In this document: piece by piece, positions 5,250 through 8,315 of the stretch
How the letters are laid out: each line of letters begins with the position of its first letter
Position numbering within the stretch: the first letter of the stretch is position 1
Assembly (NCBI GenBank): GCA_026002305.1
Contig: BOBI01000090.1
Span: 1 to 8,315 of the forward strand
DNA: 8,315 nt
Direction of reading: 5' to 3'
Source: Spirochaetia bacterium
Lineage (GTDB): Bacteria > Spirochaetota > Spirochaetia > Treponematales > Breznakiellaceae
Notes under the pieces: generated by a model
What the model saw: the letters and a program-made list of their open reading frames with translations, nothing else
Database searches by the model: none
What the model was told of the DNA's origin: nothing
Made by a program: the position numbers and the translations under genes

Positions 5250-6776
5250 TTAATGGCTGGTCACAATTTGCCCCTTCCACAGGCGCCGGTTTATTTCGCG
5301 TAACGCTTTTGTCCGTATAAGACCTTGAATGGCGAGTTTGTACTCGGCGGCAGACCACGCCCCCGATTGATGCCGCGCCAACACGGCGGCAGCCTTATCG
5401 TCTGAAAAGGCGCGGGGGTTTCTTTGGAAAAAAGCGGTTATCGGGGTTTGTTCGCGCAAGAGGGCGCTGCCGTAGCCTGCACATACATCGCAACATTCGG
5501 TTTCGGGTTTGTCGCCGGGGCTGTTGTAGTTCAGCAATTCCAACAGGCTTTCACGGCGGCAATTTTTGGTGTCGCGGGCGTAGGCGAAAAGTCCGGCAAG
5601 GCGGGCGCGGTCGGCATCGGTTTTGGCGCGTTTCATCGCGGATTCGTCGTCCGGCCCCCACAACAAAAAGGCGCGTGAAAACTTACCGTCGCGCCCGGCA
5701 CGCCCCGATTCCTGCAGATAAGCCTCCGCCGAGGGCGGGCAATCGCGGTGAATAACCGTCCTGATGTTCGATTTATCCACGCCCATACCGTAAGCGCAGG
5801 TGGCAATCAGCACCCCGTTATCACTGCCGAAAAACCATTTTTCCACATCGCTTTTTTCCTCGCGCAAAAGCCCCGCGTGGTAAAACTTAATTTCGGTCTC
5901 GTTCAAATTGATGCGAAGGTAGCGGGCAAGTTTTTCCGTGCCCGGCCTTGACGAACAAAAGACAATCGCCGGGCGCTCATTTTTCACTATCAGATCGCGC
6001 ACGGCAATATCCCGCAGGATCGCCCCCTGCGCCGCATAAGCGATATTTTGCCTATCGGGGTTACCGACAATTTTTTGTGCGCCGCGGCCGCCGAAAATAT
6101 ACTTTTCGATTTTTTCCAACACCAGAGCGGAAGCCGTGGCGGTAAAGGCGGTAACCAGCGGGGCTGCGGCGGCTTCGATAATCCTGCCGATTTCAAGGTA
6201 GCTTGGCCTAAAACTTTCGCCCCATTCGCTAACGCAGTGTGACTCATCAATTACAATGTGCGAAATCCCGATTTCAGGCAGCATTTTCATCACTTTTTCG
6301 GTTAAAAGCACTTCAGGATTCGCAATAACAAAGCGGCTTTCACCAGATTCCAGCTTTTTTCGGATTTCTGCCCGCTCCTCAGCGCTCTGGCCGCCCCGTA
6401 ATATCACCGGAGCGAAGTTTTTCTCCTGCAAACGGCGCTCCTGATCCGCCATAAGCGACAAAATAGGGTAAATTACCAAGGTTACCCCGTCTAAAAGCAT
6501 AGCCGGTAATTGAAAACACAGCGATTTTCCAGCTCCCGTTGGCAAAATCACGATTTGACGCCCCTGATCCGCCCTGTCATCCTGCATATCCTCGCCGTTG
6601 TCGCAAGCGTCCGCACCCGCCAAGACATCTTCCGGCCAGTTTACCTTAATACCCGCCGCCTGCGCCGCTTCCAAAATATTTGCCACAACCAAACGTTGAT
6701 ACGGAAACAAATAATCCAAGCCGAATAACTTTTTTACCGCCGCCTGTACAGGATCGACACCGCCCCAACTTTCCAT
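5250..6776 (-). CDS. recQ: RecQ-family ATP-dependent DNA helicase without HRDC domain
   Basis: The 508-residue protein is a superfamily-2 helicase of the RecQ type, which unwinds branched DNA 3'-to-5' in recombination and fork repair. Visible motifs are FPYQRLVVANIL (motif 0; residues 24-35), Walker A LPTGAGKS (78-85), the Walker B-like box IDESH (176-180, DESH in place of DEAH), motif III FTATAS (211-216), VFCSSRPGTEKLARYL (272-287), ATCAYGMGVDKSNIR (325-339) and motif VI QESGRAGRDG (355-364). A zinc-binding-like region has Cys406, CC (428-429) and Cys432. The cysteine expected three residues before Cys429 is replaced (Thr426), with Cys428 beside it. An acidic insertion (about residues 49-70) precedes the Walker A motif. 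No HRDC domain follows, and the C-terminus ends about 75 residues after the zinc region, shorter than full-length RecQ (about 600). The start is supported by GGAGGA four bases upstream. It follows batB by 73 bp on the same strand. Confidence 0.9.
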   Translation of the reverse strand: MESWGGVDPVQAAVKKLFGLDYLFPYQRLVVANILEAAQAAGIKVNWPEDVLAGADACDNGEDMQDDRADQGRQIVILPTGAGKSLCFQLPAMLLDGVTLVIYPILSLMADQERRLQEKNFAPVILRGGQSAEERAEIRKKLESGESRFVIANPEVLLTEKVMKMLPEIGISHIVIDESHCVSEWGESFRPSYLEIGRIIEAAAAPLVTAFTATASALVLEKIEKYIFGGRGAQKIVGNPDRQNIAYAAQGAILRDIAVRDLIVKNERPAIVFCSSRPGTEKLARYLRINLNETEIKFYHAGLLREEKSDVEKWFFGSDNGVLIATCAYGMGVDKSNIRTVIHRDCPPSAEAYLQESGRAGRDGKFSRAFLLWGPDDESAMKRAKTDADRARLAGLFAYARDTKNCRRESLLELLNYNSPGDKPETECCDVCAGYGSALLREQTPITAFFQRNPRAFSDDKAAAVLARHQSGAWSAAEYKLAIQGLIRTKALREINRRLWKGQIVTSH

Positions 6777-6795
6777 AAAATCCTCCGTTTCATGT

Positions 6796-6825
6796 ACTAT
6801 GCCGCCGGTATGCGTGACGCTTCAA
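6796..6825 (-). promoter_or_regulatory. Weak candidate promoter of recQ
   Basis: On the minus strand TTGAAG (6825-6820) is separated by 18 bp from CATAGT (6801-6796), each matching four of six consensus bases. The predicted start would be just upstream of the GGAGGA ribosome binding site (6786-6781), leaving a very short leader. recQ could equally be read from the batA/batB operon. Confidence 0.25.
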
Positions 6826-6830
6826 CTTTT

Positions 6831-6844
6831 GTGATATTTATCAC
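6831..6844. repeat. GTGATA-TT-TATCAC palindrome between batB and recQ
   Basis: A perfect 6-bp inverted repeat with a 2-bp spacer sits five bases beyond the batB stop codon. It is short, AT-rich and has no strong T-run, so it may be a weak terminator for batB or a binding site before recQ. No regulator is identified. Confidence 0.3.
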
Positions 6845-6849
6845 TACAT

Positions 6850-7914
6850 TTAACGGGAAATACGCAAGTTTTTTCGCATGGCGGCGGAAATGGCAAGCGA
6901 GGCGATAGCGGCAAATACAAATATATGCCACAAGCTGCCTGTAACTTCGCGGTATGTCCACGAGGCGGCGTCCTGGCCTACTTTTATTTGTGAGCATAAT
7001 GCGGCCGAGGCTTCGTTGCGGTTGCCGTCAACATAGATGCCGCCCGAACGCTCGGCGGCGGTTTCTAAAATACCGGTGTGTAGATAACTCATTGCTGCTT
7101 TTTTCCCGCCGCGCGCATCGGACGGATTTGCGGGGTTTTCGGGAACAGGCGCTCCATAGATCGAACCGGCGCCCACAGTATAAAGTTGTATATTGCTTCG
7201 ATTAAGCCTGTCCAACGCGGCAGCTAACGCGCCTGTAAGCGCTTCGCCATCGGAAAATAATATAACGTAACGCCCCGAAGGAAAACTATCGATAAACGCC
7301 GTGGAAGCAGCATCAACAAGACTTTCAAGATTTGTACCGGTTGATGTCATTATCCTGCTTTCAAGACTGTCAAGAAGTGTAAGAACAGCTTCCGTATCGT
7401 CGGTAAGCGGTATAGCGAGGATTCCGTTTCCCTTTCCTATTGCGACGCCAAAGCGGACTTCATTTCTATAGTTGTCGTAATTGCTGATTATGGATTTTGC
7501 CGTGTAAATTGAGCGTTCAAGCCGTGTAGAAGAAATCACGTCGTCAACCGGTGAAGCATCACGAACATTCATACTACGTGATATATCAAACGCTAACACT
7601 ACATCGACACCGCGCCGCAATTCTTGTACTAAACGCACACCGGAACGCGGATCGGCAAGAGCAAAAACACATAACGCAAAAAAAATAACAAAAAAAAGAC
7701 AGGCGCCAATGTAACGTACTTTTATTTCGGTTTGTAACGACGATCTTTTCCACACAGTTGATTTATTTTTTGACGTGTTTTCCTGCTGTACTATCAAAGG
7801 GGTAATTAATTGTTTTATCAGAGGAAAGCGCCGCACATACTGAATAACCATAAGCAGGATTAATGGCAGCAATAAGAAAAGCAGCGAAAACATTTTGGCA
7901 CGTTCAAAAATCAA
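6850..7914 (-). CDS. batB: BatB-like von Willebrand factor A (VWA) domain membrane protein
   Basis: From a TTG start the protein has 354 residues. Two transmembrane segments lie at about 8-26 and 69-87, followed by a VWA domain and a C-terminal transmembrane segment at about 327-346 with a basic tail. The VWA domain holds the metal-ion adhesion site: DISRS (Asp110, Ser112, Ser114), the TGT motif (Thr192/Thr194) and FSDGE (Asp222). This is the BatA/BatB layout; these proteins act with a MoxR ATPase in envelope or stress functions, not understood in detail. The open frame extends to ATG 7959, but that would overlap batA by 49 bp. TTG 7914 is preferred because it overlaps the batA stop (TTGA), has GGGGG upstream, and gives the family-typical N-terminus M-IFERAKMFSLLFLLLPL. 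ATG 7893, which lacks a ribosome binding site, is the alternative. Confidence 0.88.
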   Translation of the reverse strand: MIFERAKMFSLLFLLLPLILLMVIQYVRRFPLIKQLITPLIVQQENTSKNKSTVWKRSSLQTEIKVRYIGACLFFVIFFALCVFALADPRSGVRLVQELRRGVDVVLAFDISRSMNVRDASPVDDVISSTRLERSIYTAKSIISNYDNYRNEVRFGVAIGKGNGILAIPLTDDTEAVLTLLDSLESRIMTSTGTNLESLVDAASTAFIDSFPSGRYVILFSDGEALTGALAAALDRLNRSNIQLYTVGAGSIYGAPVPENPANPSDARGGKKAAMSYLHTGILETAAERSGGIYVDGNRNEASAALCSQIKVGQDAASWTYREVTGSLWHIFVFAAIASLAISAAMRKNLRISR

Positions 7915-8315
7915 AGAAATGCCCCCAGAAAAAAATTGCGGTATAAAAGAGCCGCGCATAACACCGAAAGCGCAAAAAGTAAAATTGGTTCATGAACACT
8001 TTGCTTGCTTGTACGGTTTAACCCACGGCTTACAGTCGCTTCTTTTTTATTAATTGTTTTAAAAGCCGATTGAAAACTTTCCGCCGAAGGCGCCGGAATA
8101 AAAACACCTTCCGCAACATCTGCAAGTTTCTTTAAACTTTCGGTACTGTATTTTGATTCAAAAGAACCCGTCCGGCGTATTTTTGTAACAGGGTCTATAT
8201 AATCAATCGGAACTTCGCCGTAAGAACCTACGCCTATAACATAGAGCGAAACACCTTCGGCGGACAGCGCGGAAGCCGCCTGTGACGGGTGAACGGAGCC
8301 CGCGTTATTTTCACC
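7911..8315 (-). CDS. batA: BatA-like VWA domain membrane protein, C-terminal part (5' end outside window)
   Basis: Reading leftward from base 8315, 134 codons stay open to TGA at 7911-7913. The fragment contains the end of a VWA domain: SALSAEGVSLYVIGVGSYG, then the typical insert PIDYIDPVTKIRR, then FESKYSTESLKKLADVAEGV and FIPAPSAESFQSAF. A C-terminal transmembrane helix (ILLFALSVLCAALLY, fragment residues 111-125) follows. This is the BatA layout, immediately upstream of batB with overlapping stop and start. The metal-binding DxSxS motif and N-terminus lie beyond the window, where a MoxR ATPase and a DUF58 gene would be expected from the usual bat operon order. Confidence 0.85.
   Translation of the reverse strand, partial: GENNAGSVHPSQAASALSAEGVSLYVIGVGSYGEVPIDYIDPVTKIRRTGSFESKYSTESLKKLADVAEGVFIPAPSAESFQSAFKTINKKEATVSRGLNRTSKQSVHEPILLFALSVLCAALLYRNFFLGAFL

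Noticed and set aside
5250..5280. Possible HRDC or other C-terminal domain on RecQ lost by frameshift
   Set aside because: Beyond the stop at 5250 lie only the TACCGCG hairpin and the end of a convergent gene, leaving no room for a domain.

Overview
This window looks like a stretch of a host-associated spirochaete chromosome, most likely Treponema or a close relative. That assignment is inference: it rests on a spirochaete-looking CheW, a Bat-type (BatA/BatB) von Willebrand-factor-A operon, a two-PDZ HtrA protease, an Rpn-type nuclease end and a transposase remnant, with many small dispersed palindromic repeats. No rRNA, tRNA or CRISPR array is visible.

Left part (1-1660) is repeat-rich accessory DNA with no convincing intact gene. 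It begins with the last 41 codons of an Rpn/PD-(D/E)XK-type nuclease. Next comes a decayed DDE transposase on the minus strand (196-799), with a strong hairpin terminator-like structure (803-842) beyond its 5' end. The transposase and hairpin lie between inverted copies of one short repeat (124-173 and 841-890). Further copies of that repeat sit in a 188-bp tandem duplication (896-1271), which is followed by a long imperfect fold-back element (1254-1490).

Middle part (1662-5191) carries plus-strand housekeeping and small genes: cheW (chemotaxis coupling protein), htrA (membrane-anchored periplasmic serine protease), a 73-residue antitoxin-like protein, and a sugar-nucleotidyltransferase-like enzyme. 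Hairpins lie between them: an ACTACCGCGC hairpin in the htrA leader, a cluster of three GC-rich hairpins after htrA, and a related TACCGCG hairpin between the convergent nucleotidyltransferase and recQ genes.

Right part (5250-8315) is on the minus strand. It reads batA (3' end only), batB (probably starting at a TTG that overlaps the batA stop), then after about 70 bp a RecQ-family helicase lacking an HRDC domain. BatA and BatB are translationally coupled inner-membrane VWA proteins. recQ may be co-transcribed or may have its own weak promoter.

No complete novel defence or metabolic system was recognised. The least explained material is the repeat complex in the first 1.5 kb.
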